From Bradyrhizobium sp. 141 (lineage in GTDB: Bacteria; Pseudomonadota; Alphaproteobacteria; Rhizobiales; Xanthobacteraceae), in assembly GCF_023074055.1 (NCBI RefSeq), contig NZ_JADPKR010000020.1, positions 25,779-89,778 on the forward strand: a stretch of 64,000 nt of DNA, given 5' to 3'. Shown here in pieces: positions 29,375 to 37,624 of the stretch. A model generated the notes under the pieces. It was not told the DNA's origin. It saw only the letters and a list, made by a program, of their open reading frames with translations, and searched no databases. A program made the translations under genes and the position numbers. The number at the start of each line of letters is the position of its first letter. Within the stretch, counting starts at the first letter, position 1.

Positions 29375-30630
29375 TGCAAAACACAGCTCACATCATCGGC
29401 GCTGGAATTTCCGGCCTCTCCGCCGCCGTGCGGCTCGTCAATGCCGGCTTCAAGGTCGCCGTGCACGAGGCGACGCAGCAGGCCGGTGGCCGCTGCCGTT
29501 CCTATTTCGACGGCGCCACCAATCTCACCATCGACAACGGCAATCATCTGCTGCTGTCGGGCAACAGTCATGCGCGTGCCTATGCGCGCGCGATCGGCGC
29601 CGAGGCCGGTCTCGTCGGCCCTGAAAGCGCACAGTTTCCCTTCGTCGACATCAAGACCGGGCAGCGCTGGCAGATCGATCTCGGCACCGGCCGGCTGCCG
29701 ACCTGGGTGCTCGACGAGAGCCGCCGCGTGCCCGACACCGGGCTCACCGATTATCTGAAGCTGGCGCCGCTGATCTGGGCCTCGGAAGAGACATTGGTCG
29801 GCAAGTCCATTCCTTGTGAAGGCGTGCTCTATCAGCGCCTGGTGCAGCCGCTGCTGCTCGCCGCGCTCAACGTCGATCCGCCCGAGGGCTCGGCCGGGCT
29901 TGCCGGTGCGATCGTGCGCGAGACGCTGCTCGCCGGCGGACAAGCCTGCCGTCCCCTGATCGCGCGCGACGGCCTCAGCGCCGTGCTGATCGAGCCGGCC
30001 GTGAAATTCCTGGCTGATCGCGGCCACACCGTTCAGCTCGGCCATGAGCTGCGTTCGTTTGCGACCAGTGACGGCAAGGCCAGTGCGCTGAATTTCGGCG
30101 GCGAGGATGTGATCCAGCTCAGTGAGGGCGATGTCGTCGTGATGGCGGTGCCGCCGCGCGCTGCAGCGGGCCTGCTGCCGGGGCTGAAGACGCCGACGGA
30201 GTTCCGCGCCATCGTGAATGCGCATTTCCGCATCACACCGCCGCCAGGCTCGGCGCCGATCCTCGGCGTGATCGGCGGCGTCGTGGAGTGGCTGTTTGCG
30301 TTCCCGAACCGGCTTTCCGTCACCATCAGCAACGGCGACCGTCTGGTCGACATGCCGCGCGAGGAACTCGCGCAGACGATCTGGAACGACATCTGCAAGG
30401 CCGGCGGCGTCTCCGGCGAGTTGCCTCCGTGGCAGATCGTGCGTGAGCGCCGTGCCACATTTGCGGCGACGCCGGCCCAGAACGCCCTGCGCCCGGGGCC
30501 GGTCACTGCGCTGAAAAACCTGTTTCTTGCCGGTGATTGGACTGCTACGGGATTGCCTGCAACCATCGAGGGATCGGTCCGGTCCGGTGATCGCGCTGCC
30601 GATCTGGTTCTCGCCGCCAAGCGGCCCTGA
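29374..30630 (+). CDS. hpnE: Hydroxysqualene dehydroxylase HpnE
   Basis: 418 aa from the ATG of TGATG at 29374; the frame stays open far upstream but that part overlaps hpnD in another frame and is rejected. FAD-dependent amine-oxidase / phytoene-desaturase-like fold: N-terminal HIIGAGISGLSAAVRL dinucleotide-binding motif, then HEATQQAGGRCRSY, DNGNHLLLSGN, and the C-terminal FAD motif NLFLAGDWTATGLPATIEGSVRSG. Reduces hydroxysqualene to squalene. Confidence 0.93.
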   Translation: MQNTAHIIGAGISGLSAAVRLVNAGFKVAVHEATQQAGGRCRSYFDGATNLTIDNGNHLLLSGNSHARAYARAIGAEAGLVGPESAQFPFVDIKTGQRWQIDLGTGRLPTWVLDESRRVPDTGLTDYLKLAPLIWASEETLVGKSIPCEGVLYQRLVQPLLLAALNVDPPEGSAGLAGAIVRETLLAGGQACRPLIARDGLSAVLIEPAVKFLADRGHTVQLGHELRSFATSDGKASALNFGGEDVIQLSEGDVVVMAVPPRAAAGLLPGLKTPTEFRAIVNAHFRITPPPGSAPILGVIGGVVEWLFAFPNRLSVTISNGDRLVDMPREELAQTIWNDICKAGGVSGELPPWQIVRERRATFAATPAQNALRPGPVTALKNLFLAGDWTATGLPATIEGSVRSGDRAADLVLAAKRP

Positions 30631-30682
30631 CGGGCAAACATCCCCGGCCAATTTCAATCGACTATCGGAGCAATCGAGCGAG

Positions 30683-32650
30683 ATGGATTCCGTGAACGCG
30701 ACCAGCCGCGAGGCCTTGGAATCAAGCGCCTTGGAATCGAGCATTGCGTCGGCGACGCAGGGCGTCCTTGGCCTCCAGCAATCCGACGGCCATTGGGTCT
30801 TCGAGCTCGAGGCCGACTGCACGATCCCGGCCGAATACGTCCTGCTGCGCCATTATCTCGCCGAGCCGGTCGATGCCGTGCTCGAAGCCAAGATCGCCAA
30901 TTATCTTCGCCGCATCCAGGGCGCCCATGGCGGCTGGCCGCTGGTGCATGACGGCGAGTTCGACATGAGCGCGAGCGTGAAGGCCTACTTCGCGTTGAAG
31001 ATGATCGGCGACTCCGTCGACGCCCCGCACATGGTGCGTGCGCGCGAGGCCATCCATGCGCGCGGCGGCGCCATCAACAGCAACGTCTTCACGCGCTTCC
31101 TGCTTGCGATGTACGGCGTCGTGACCTGGCGCGCGGTGCCGGTGCTGCCGATCGAGATCGTGCTGCTGCCGTTCTGGTCGCCGTTCCACCTCAACAAGAT
31201 CTCCTATTGGGCGCGCACCACCATGGTGCCGTTGATGGTGCTCGCAGCGCTGAAGCCGCGCGCGAAGAATCCGAAAGGGGTCGGTATCGACGAGCTGTTC
31301 CTGCAGGATCCGCGCTCGATCGGCATGACCGCCAAGGCGCCGCACCAGAGCATGGCCTGGTTCGTGCTGTTCCGCGCGCTCGACGGTATTTTGCGCGTGG
31401 TCGAGCCGCTGTTTCCCAAGAGCCTGCGCAAGCGCGCGATCGATGCGGCGCTCGCCTTCACCGAGGAGCGGCTCAACGGCGAGGACGGCATGGGCGCGAT
31501 CTATCCGCCGATGGCCAACATCGTCATGATGTACGACGCGCTCGGCAAGGACGAGAACTTCCCGCCGCGTGCGATCACCCGCCTCGGCATCGACAAGCTG
31601 CTCGTCATCAAAGGCGACGAGGCCTATTGCCAGCCCTGCGTCTCGCCGGTGTGGGACACGACGCTGACCGCGCATGCACTGCTGGAAGCCGGCGGTGACA
31701 AGGCGGTGCCGGCGGCCAAGCAGGGCCTCGACTGGCTGATCCCGCGGCAAGAGCTCGAGGTGAAGGGCGACTGGGCGGTGAAACGGCCTGACGTGCGTCC
31801 GGGCGGCTGGGCCTTCCAGTACAACAACGCGCATTACCCCGATCTCGACGACACCGCCGTGGTGGTGATGTCGATGGACCGCATGCGCCGGGAGCACGGC
31901 GCCACCGGCTACGATGCCGCGATCGCCCGCGCGCGGGAGTGGATCGAGGGCATGCAGAGCGACGACGGCGGCTGGGCCGCCTTCGACGTCAACAATCTCG
32001 AGTACTACCTGAACAACATCCCGTTCTCGGACCACGGCGCACTGCTCGATCCGCCGACCGAGGACGTCACCGCGCGCTGCATCTCGATGCTGGCCCAGCT
32101 CGGCGAGACCGAGAAGACCAGCAAGCATGTAGCCGACGGGGTCGCCTACCTCCGGAAGACCCAGCACCCGGAGGGGTCCTGGTATGGCCGCTGGGGCATG
32201 AACTTCATCTATGGAACCTGGTCGGTGCTCTGCGCCCTGAACATGGCCGGCGTCCGCCATGGCGATCCCATGATTCGCAAGGCGGCCGACTGGCTGGCCT
32301 CGATCCAGAACGAGGACGGCGGCTGGGGCGAGGACGCCGTCAGCTACCGTCTGGACTACCGGGGATGGGAGGCTGCCCCCTCGACTGCCTCGCAAACGGC
32401 ATGGGCCTTGCTTGCTCTGATGGCGGCAGGAGAGGTTGATCACCCCGCCGTCGCCCGCGGGGTGGAGTACCTGATTGCAACACAGAACGAAAAAGGACTG
32501 TGGGACGAGCAGCGGTACACCGCCACAGGCTTCCCCCGCGTGTTCTATCTACGGTATCATGGTTACCCGAAGTTCTTTCCGTTGTGGGCACTGGCGCGGT
32601 ATCGGAACTTGCGGAACACCAACAGCAGGGTGGTAGGGGTCGGAATGTGA
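30683..32650 (+). CDS. shc: Squalene-hopene cyclase
   Basis: 655 aa from ATG 30683. Cyclises squalene to hopene/hopanol at the cytoplasmic membrane face. The catalytic acid motif DLDDTA begins at residue 387. QW repeats characteristic of triterpene cyclases are clear (QQSDGHWVFELEAD, GGWPLVHDG, QSDDGGWAAFDV, QNEDGGWGEDAVSY, QNEKGLWDEQRYT), as is GWEAAPSTASQTAWALLAL. Also called hpnF. Ends in a 4-nt overlap with the hpnG GTG. Confidence 0.96.
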   Translation: MDSVNATSREALESSALESSIASATQGVLGLQQSDGHWVFELEADCTIPAEYVLLRHYLAEPVDAVLEAKIANYLRRIQGAHGGWPLVHDGEFDMSASVKAYFALKMIGDSVDAPHMVRAREAIHARGGAINSNVFTRFLLAMYGVVTWRAVPVLPIEIVLLPFWSPFHLNKISYWARTTMVPLMVLAALKPRAKNPKGVGIDELFLQDPRSIGMTAKAPHQSMAWFVLFRALDGILRVVEPLFPKSLRKRAIDAALAFTEERLNGEDGMGAIYPPMANIVMMYDALGKDENFPPRAITRLGIDKLLVIKGDEAYCQPCVSPVWDTTLTAHALLEAGGDKAVPAAKQGLDWLIPRQELEVKGDWAVKRPDVRPGGWAFQYNNAHYPDLDDTAVVVMSMDRMRREHGATGYDAAIARAREWIEGMQSDDGGWAAFDVNNLEYYLNNIPFSDHGALLDPPTEDVTARCISMLAQLGETEKTSKHVADGVAYLRKTQHPEGSWYGRWGMNFIYGTWSVLCALNMAGVRHGDPMIRKAADWLASIQNEDGGWGEDAVSYRLDYRGWEAAPSTASQTAWALLALMAAGEVDHPAVARGVEYLIATQNEKGLWDEQRYTATGFPRVFYLRYHGYPKFFPLWALARYRNLRNTNSRVVGVGM

Positions 32651-33396
32651 CTTTGGGGACGGGGGACTATTTTACCGTGGGGAATACCATCGACCCGCGG
32701 CCGATACTGATCGTGACTGGATTGGTTCAGGAGGCCCGCATCGCGGCCGGGCCGGGAATGGCGGTCATCTGTTCATCCAGCAGCCCGACCCAGTTGCGGG
32801 CGCTTCTGACGGTGGTGGACCCTGACACGATTCGCGGCGTGATCTCCTTCGGCGTGGCCGGCGGGCTCGACCCGACGCTGCGCTCCGGCGACGTCGTGCT
32901 GGCGACCGAAGTGCTGTCCGGCGACACTCGCTGGGCCGCCGGGCTCTCGCTCGGCGACGATTTGATCGACCGCCTGACATCGGGCCGCCGCCGCGTGGTG
33001 CGCGGCAGCCTCGCCGGCGCCGAGGAAGTGGTCACCAAGCGCGCCTGCAAGGCGGCGCTGCACTCGGAGACGGGGGCCTCGGCCGTCGACATGGAGAGCC
33101 ACATCGCGGCCGCCTACGCCACTGAAGCCGGGCTGCCCTTTGCCGCGGTTCGCGTCATCAGCGATCCCGCCCATCGCGCGCTGCCGGCGCTCGCCCGCGC
33201 CGCGATCAAGCCGAACGGCCAGATCGATCTCGCCGCCGTGCTGCGCGGCATCGTCCGCAATCCGGCAACGCTGCATGCGCTGGTCTCGACCGGCATCGAC
33301 TTCAACCGCGCGCTGCGCTCACTTCGCGGCTGCCGCGATTATTTGATCGGGACGGAGCTGGTCGAGAGCGAGGCGCTGGTTTCCAAGGCGGCCTGA
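32647..33396 (+). CDS. hpnG: Adenosylhopane nucleosidase/phosphorylase HpnG
   Basis: 249 aa from GTG 32647 overlapping the shc stop; another GTG at 32680 would give a 238-aa form. Purine nucleoside phosphorylase fold: ILIVTGLVQEARIAAG, ISFGVAGGLDPTLRSGDVV and the active-site helix GASAVDMESHIAAAYA. Removes adenine from adenosylhopane, giving (phospho)ribosylhopane for side-chain elongation. Last gene of the hpnC-G operon; a perfect hairpin follows 24 nt later. Confidence 0.93.
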   Translation: MTLGTGDYFTVGNTIDPRPILIVTGLVQEARIAAGPGMAVICSSSSPTQLRALLTVVDPDTIRGVISFGVAGGLDPTLRSGDVVLATEVLSGDTRWAAGLSLGDDLIDRLTSGRRRVVRGSLAGAEEVVTKRACKAALHSETGASAVDMESHIAAAYATEAGLPFAAVRVISDPAHRALPALARAAIKPNGQIDLAAVLRGIVRNPATLHALVSTGIDFNRALRSLRGCRDYLIGTELVESEALVSKAA

Positions 33397-33420
33397 GCGG
33401 CGGTGAAGAACTGGCGAAAG

Positions 33421-33449
33421 ACAAGGCCCGGTCAAGCACCGGGCCTTGT
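33421..33449 (+). terminator. Terminator-like hairpin after hpnG
   Basis: Perfect 11-bp stem ACAAGGCCCGG / CCGGGCCTTGT with a 7-nt loop, followed by GCTTGTTG. It marks the left limit of normal host sequence; lower-GC DNA begins ~100 nt further on. Confidence 0.8.
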
Positions 33450-33571
33450 GCTTGTTGTGCGTAGCTCAATTGGAGCGGCTTATTCGCGATAGCGTGATCG
33501 CAAGAGCATCAGCCTGGCACTCCGAGGCGATCGCTTCCTGCCGTCTTCAAAAGCTCATCAGCGATCTCAAA

Positions 33572-34138
33572 TCATAGAGCCCGGAGAAACTCTTTGGCTA
33601 CATCGAGATGATCAGGACTGGCCACCTTACTTAGATTCCTTTTTGCCAAAAGTAGCGAGGTGACCATTAAAGCCTGCGACATGAGCTCGTCTTCAAGAAA
33701 GGTCGGAAAGCATTGAGCCTCGATCAAACACAACTCAAGTTCGTCAGGGCGCCGACTAGTTTCTTGAGTGGCCTCAAAACAGACAAAGCTATAGCACCAA
33801 TTGTTTTGAAGTGCAGCGTTCGGCCTATATCTGCCTGCCTGATACCAATGCTTCGACGCGTAACCGGTTTCTTCAAACAGCTCCCCTTGTGCGGCTTCAA
33901 GAGGCGTGCAACCGCTGGAAATCATGCCGCCAGGCAACTCATGATTTCTGACAGATGCTCCGTGTCGAAATTGTTTGACGGAAATTAGCTCCTGCTTTTG
34001 CGTGAACGCAATAACGTTCACCCAATCGGGACAGGAGAGGACATGGTATCGTTCGCTCGCCGCAGAATTCCTTGAGAGCCAATCGAAGCTGCGAACCGCA
34101 AAGAATTCAAAATCACTATCAATTTCATTCGATCTCAT
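33572..34138 (-). CDS. Nudix hydrolase with degenerate Nudix box
   Basis: 188 aa. Nudix-fold core DWVNVIAFTQKQELISVKQFRHGASVRNHELPGG resembles ADP-ribose-pyrophosphatase-type Nudix enzymes. The box reads GMISSGC..TPLEAAQGELFEETGY: the first Glu is replaced by Cys and the Arg of REUxEE by Gly, while E-x2-EE-x-G is kept. It may bind rather than hydrolyse, or use altered metal ligands. Fifth and last gene of the low-GC minus-strand set; its start overlaps the histidine-phosphatase gene by 14 nt. Substrate unknown. Confidence 0.82.
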   Translation of the reverse strand: MRSNEIDSDFEFFAVRSFDWLSRNSAASERYHVLSCPDWVNVIAFTQKQELISVKQFRHGASVRNHELPGGMISSGCTPLEAAQGELFEETGYASKHWYQAGRYRPNAALQNNWCYSFVCFEATQETSRRPDELELCLIEAQCFPTFLEDELMSQALMVTSLLLAKRNLSKVASPDHLDVAKEFLRAL

Positions 34139-34760
34139 GACGCTTCATCTCTTGTAACAGCCATGCTCGATCTTCGTCGCTGAATATTAAGTCGACCAAT
34201 TGGCCGTTCTCGTACGATCGGGTGCGATATCCGCCTCCAGCAACCGGACTGCGTCTATCGTGGATATTGTGCAATAAGATCATTATAGATGTGGTACATA
34301 CGATGACCATCGTCGCAGAGTTGGCGAGGTCCATTGCCTTCAACAAATAGCTAGCGCCTCGACCATAGAACGCAAATGGATCTTCCATTCCTTGAATTCG
34401 CAGATCAGCTATTTCGGAGACTCCATTTCGCCAGTCGTCCATCGACTCGCTGGATCGCGGGTAGCTTGTTCGGGCGGCTTCGATTGAGATGCCGCTGAGA
34501 ACTCCCAGATTTATCGATCGTAATTCGTTTGGGACCACCGTCGGTAATGATAGACGCGCACCTACAATCTGGGCGGTTTCAATCGTTTGGATGGTGGGCA
34601 CTGCGACTATCTCGCTGGGGACAGGAGAGAGGGTTGTTAAGCGAGCAGCCACCGAAGTTGCCTGCGCTTTACCCAGTGGCGTCAATGGTGTTCCCGGGCC
34701 ACCCGGAATGCCGATCAAATTCTTTTCGCAGTGCGCATGCCTAACGAGGATAAGTCTCAT
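34125..34760 (-). CDS. Histidine phosphatase superfamily protein
   Basis: 211 aa. The N-terminal phospho-acceptor motif is LILVRHAHCEKN (RHA in place of RHG, common in branch members). Gly/Thr-rich GTPLTPLGKAQA follows, then an Arg-His region and a MVIVCTTSIMILLHNIHD segment where the second catalytic His is expected. The family removes phosphate from small molecules or proteins through a phospho-His intermediate. Overlaps the acyltransferase by 4 nt and the Nudix gene by 14 nt. Low GC. Confidence 0.82.
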   Translation of the reverse strand: MRLILVRHAHCEKNLIGIPGGPGTPLTPLGKAQATSVAARLTTLSPVPSEIVAVPTIQTIETAQIVGARLSLPTVVPNELRSINLGVLSGISIEAARTSYPRSSESMDDWRNGVSEIADLRIQGMEDPFAFYGRGASYLLKAMDLANSATMVIVCTTSIMILLHNIHDRRSPVAGGGYRTRSYENGQLVDLIFSDEDRAWLLQEMKRHEIE

Positions 34761-35401
34761 CGAATACGAGGCCCTTTAAGGACAGCCGGAATGCCGGCTG
34801 CCAGATATCCGTCGGGTATGTTTTGCCTCACAAATGAGAGAGCTCCTATCGTGCAGTCTTCCCCAACAGCAATACCTTGAGCGATCGCGGCTCCCATGCC
34901 GACAAACGTGCAACGGCCAATCGCAGCTTCCGATCCGATGTTCGCCCCCGGGCCCACGGTCGAGAAATCCTTGATGACTGATCCAGCGCCTATAGTAACG
35001 TTTGCATTGATGACGACCGATCTACCCAATCTGACGCCAGCACCAATCACGACCCCCGGAAAAATTATACATCCGCTGTCAACGTGGGATGGACCCACAC
35101 GTGTAACACTGGTGTCGATAGCCGAAGCTAGTTGCAAATCAGGCGTTGCAGCTAAGAGGCGCCCAAACACCAGTAGGCGACTACGAGTATCTCCAACCGC
35201 AATCAGCGGTCGAAGTCCGGCGTGTTTCACAGATAGCTGCCGGAATTCCTCGATCGGACCCATATATGGGAGTCCATCTATCTCTTTGGGGGTAAGCAAA
35301 TTATCGTCTAGAAAACCGAGGATGTTGGCTTGACAAGAGCTCGCGAGACTCATCGCGCAGCGTCCCAAGGAAGATGCTCCAACGATTACTATTTTTTGCA
35401 T
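34757..35401 (-). CDS. PglD/NeuD-family acyltransferase (left-handed beta helix)
   Basis: 214 aa. The N-terminal ~85 residues are a Rossmann-like nucleotide-sugar-binding domain (KIVIVGASSLGRCAMSLA, ILGFLDDN, PLIAVGDTRSR). From ~95 on there are hexapeptide repeats ([LIV]-G-x4) forming a left-handed beta helix: GVVIGAGVRLGRSVVINANVTIG, CTFVGMGAAIAQGIAVGEDCTIGA, ending YLAAGIPAVLKG. PglD/NeuD enzymes acetylate amino groups of nucleotide-linked sugars with acetyl-CoA. No glycosyltransferase is adjacent, which is unusual for this family. Seven nt separate it from the membrane-anchored unknown upstream. Confidence 0.83.
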   Translation of the reverse strand: MQKIVIVGASSLGRCAMSLASSCQANILGFLDDNLLTPKEIDGLPYMGPIEEFRQLSVKHAGLRPLIAVGDTRSRLLVFGRLLAATPDLQLASAIDTSVTRVGPSHVDSGCIIFPGVVIGAGVRLGRSVVINANVTIGAGSVIKDFSTVGPGANIGSEAAIGRCTFVGMGAAIAQGIAVGEDCTIGALSFVRQNIPDGYLAAGIPAVLKGPRIR

Positions 35402-35408
35402 TTCGCTT

Positions 35409-36176
35409 TTAGTTTAGTTTTCCTGCGTCGATCACGGTGCGATCTGTGCAGGAGTGATCGGTGTAATCAAAACGCAAGAACGCCCAGCAGTCCTTCCCGA
35501 AGTATGGAGATATTCTTTGGTACAGTGGGTCGTGGTCAGAGATTGCTCGCACTGCTTGCTCGGTCCCGTGCCCATGCAGCCCAAAAACCACTAAAACGGC
35601 CTTTGATTTCGAATTCTTGTCGTCTAAATGCAGAAGTCGTAGGATGAGGGCGTAATCTCGAGCCACGAACTCGCGTGCGTCGTACACTGGTGCAAACTCA
35701 TCTCCTTTAAAGCGAAAAGCGCCGCTCACTTGATCATATAAAACGGGAACCCTTCCCCCTAGTCGTTGAAGAACTTGCTCGGTTATGCCGTTTGCCTTCG
35801 GGCCGCCAAGCGTGACGAAGCTGTCCTCAATCAATTCATCAATCCTTACGGCTGAGCCCGCCCTTATCTTTACTTTCCGGAAATCAGCCAAAGCACTCCT
35901 GACCTCGGAATACGCCTGAACGTCTGTAATGCTAACTTTGGCAGGACTTCTTGGCTTGGCCCCGGCCTTATCGGTCAGGACGACCGGGAGGGGGCCCTTC
36001 CCAGCTATGAAGGGTTTCCAGAATTTCCGTTGCCCGCGCGTTTTGAACCATCTGTACAAATGCGGAAACGTCCACCCAACGATTGCTCCTAGAATGCTCC
36101 ATATCGGCCACTGGATTATGTTGCCGACTTCGCTCAAATAGGGGTTGCCTAATAGGCTGGTCACAAAATCACCCAC
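35409..36176 (-). CDS. Membrane-anchored protein of unknown function
   Basis: 255 aa from a GTG at 36176. One hydrophobic helix at about residues 20-41 (IIQWPIWSILGAIVGWTF), followed by basic residues, suggests an N-terminal anchor with a ~210-residue cytoplasmic domain. That domain has an ordered motif set: TDVQAYSEVRSALADFRK, then SFVTLGGPKANGITEQVL, then RDYALILRLL, then VLVVFGLHGHGTEQAVRAI. GGPxxN plus G-x-HGxGT spaced by ~75 residues looks like a ligand-binding alpha/beta fold, perhaps nucleotide-sensing, but I do not recognise a named family with a known role. Third gene from the left end of the vapBC-to-Nudix run counted by transcription after the first Nudix gene. Confidence 0.75.
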   Translation of the reverse strand: MGDFVTSLLGNPYLSEVGNIIQWPIWSILGAIVGWTFPHLYRWFKTRGQRKFWKPFIAGKGPLPVVLTDKAGAKPRSPAKVSITDVQAYSEVRSALADFRKVKIRAGSAVRIDELIEDSFVTLGGPKANGITEQVLQRLGGRVPVLYDQVSGAFRFKGDEFAPVYDAREFVARDYALILRLLHLDDKNSKSKAVLVVFGLHGHGTEQAVRAISDHDPLYQRISPYFGKDCWAFLRFDYTDHSCTDRTVIDAGKLN

Positions 36177-36187
36177 TGTGATTCAAT

Positions 36188-36937
36188 CTAATATTTGCTG
36201 CATATCGCAAGAATTGCGGCTACGGTTGGTGCGTGCGTGATCTCTCCGGTTCGTACCATCTGCAAGCTGTCGTCGATTCTGAGGAAGCGTGTTCCCAATT
36301 CAGCGTCGGACTTGGTGGCGCCCTGTGCAACGGCGGTCGAGAAAACATGCGTGCGATGGATCGTTGTTGAAAGATCAAGGTCTAGTGTGAATAGAAAGCG
36401 GCTTGGGCCGGGTATCAATCCCGTTTCCTCGCAGAATTCCCTAGTTGCGGCTTGTAGTGGGGTTTCGCCATCATTCATGATCCCGCCGGGCAACTCGAGC
36501 GTGCGCCTTGCCGTCGGCGTACGGAATTGCTCCACGAGCACTATTTGGTCGCTGTCAACCAAACAGGCCAAGCAAGCCGACTCTGGAAATCTGTAAGTCG
36601 TCCCCTTTTGAACGTTCACATTAGTTGAACTCAACGAGACCTCCAATCGGCGCCTCTGCCGCGCGGAACGAACACCGGCGTGTCTGCTGGATATTGGGAA
36701 AGCGGCGAACTCGCACGTCGCGTATGTCGGCACTACGGAGCGGCCAGCGTAACATAGTGCCGCTACTATGCCCAATGCCTCAATGGAATTCGAATAGCAC
36801 GAAATTTTTCCAAGCGTTGAGCGCTTGGCGGACCGCGCGTTGGTTGCAGACACTAACTCGCGCCGCAGAAGGGCGTGATCCTTTCGGGTGAGTTCACGAG
36901 AAGCTGAACCCATCCTGACGATCACTCGTCGCAACAC
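36188..36937 (-). CDS. Nudix hydrolase with canonical Nudix box
   Basis: Up to 249 aa from GTG 36937, or 241 aa from ATG 36913. The Nudix core is in the second half: ACLACLVDSDQIVLVEQF and box GIMNDGE..TPLQAATREFCEETGL, which matches Gx5Ex7REUxEExGU fully. The first ~95 residues are unlike the Nudix fold and include Ala/Arg-rich stretches. A start at TTG 36634, behind GGAGG, would give a 148-aa Nudix-only protein. Likely hydrolyses a nucleoside diphosphate linked to another group. It begins 12-36 nt after vapC on the same strand. Confidence 0.78.
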   Translation of the reverse strand: MLRRVIVRMGSASRELTRKDHALLRRELVSATNARSAKRSTLGKISCYSNSIEALGIVAALCYAGRSVVPTYATCEFAAFPISSRHAGVRSARQRRRLEVSLSSTNVNVQKGTTYRFPESACLACLVDSDQIVLVEQFRTPTARRTLELPGGIMNDGETPLQAATREFCEETGLIPGPSRFLFTLDLDLSTTIHRTHVFSTAVAQGATKSDAELGTRFLRIDDSLQMVRTGEITHAPTVAAILAICSKY

Positions 36938-36949
36938 CTGTGAGCATCA

Positions 36950-37357
36950 TTATTCCCTCGTCCAGTCCTCCAGCCGCAATCCGGCAATACGCTGGAATTC
37001 GGCGGTGTTGTTGCTGACGAGCGGCAGGCCGCGCGCTATCGCTTGACCGGCGATCAGGATGTCATAGGGACCGATCGGCGTGCCGCGCCGCGCCAGCTCC
37101 GCCCGGATCTCGCCGGCGGCTCGCGCGTCCTTTTGGTCGAGGTCGAGGATGTCGAGATCGGCAAAGAGGAGACGGAGCGTTTCCAGGTTGAATTCGACCT
37201 TCTGGCTGCGATAGGCGCCGAAGTAGAGTTCGTGGGCAACGATGGATGAGATCGCGAGCGCGCCAGGCTCGCTGGCTTCGACCCTGCGCAGGAGAGGCTC
37301 TGACCGGCGTGCGACAAGCGCGATGACGGCGTTGGTGTCGAGCAGCCATTTCGTCAT
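36950..37357 (-). CDS. vapC: PIN-domain ribonuclease toxin, VapC family
   Basis: 135 aa PIN domain. Acidic metal-binding residues are visible in LLDTNAVIAL (Asp7), AHELYFGA (Glu43 region), GTPIGPYDILIAGQA (Asp near 98) and VSNNTAEF. VapC toxins cleave tRNA or rRNA and are held by the cognate VapB. The ATG overlaps the vapB stop (ATGA). High GC, unlike the five genes downstream in the same run. Confidence 0.92.
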   Translation of the reverse strand: MTKWLLDTNAVIALVARRSEPLLRRVEASEPGALAISSIVAHELYFGAYRSQKVEFNLETLRLLFADLDILDLDQKDARAAGEIRAELARRGTPIGPYDILIAGQAIARGLPLVSNNTAEFQRIAGLRLEDWTRE

Positions 37358-37614
37358 CGAAACTCCCGGTCGAGATCCGGGCGCGTCTGCTCTTCGGGTT
37401 GCTCTCGGCCCTCAGCCATGAAGTCCGGGCTGAAACCGCGCGTGACAGCCGCTCGAAGCGACGCCCAGGGCCCGGTGGCGCTCCGCTTCGGGCGCAGGAT
37501 CACGGCATCGCCTTCGCGTGAAACCTCGACCTCGTCGACCGTAAAACGAAAATCCCTCGGGAGCCGGACGGCCTGGGAATTACCGGACTTGAACACCTTG
37601 GCGATATGGGGCAT
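37354..37614 (-). CDS. vapB: VapB-type antitoxin (AbrB/SpoVT fold)
   Basis: 86 aa from ATG 37614 (MPHIAKVFKSGNSQAVRLPRDF); a start 7 codons upstream would run into the operator and is less likely. N-terminal swapped-hairpin DNA-binding domain with the VFKSGNSQAVRLP signature, VEVSREGDAVILRPK, and an acidic/Gln C-terminal tail (EQPEEQTRPDLDREF) that should bind VapC. A perfect palindrome lies 11 nt upstream of the start. Confidence 0.9.
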   Translation of the reverse strand: MPHIAKVFKSGNSQAVRLPRDFRFTVDEVEVSREGDAVILRPKRSATGPWASLRAAVTRGFSPDFMAEGREQPEEQTRPDLDREFR

Positions 37615-37624
37615 GGCGACCTCA

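Noticed and set aside
33458..33490. tRNA D-arm-like string GTAGCTCAATTGGAGCGGC near the island's left edge
   Set aside because: No acceptor stem, anticodon arm or T-loop follows; too little for a tRNA gene or a recognisable attachment remnant.
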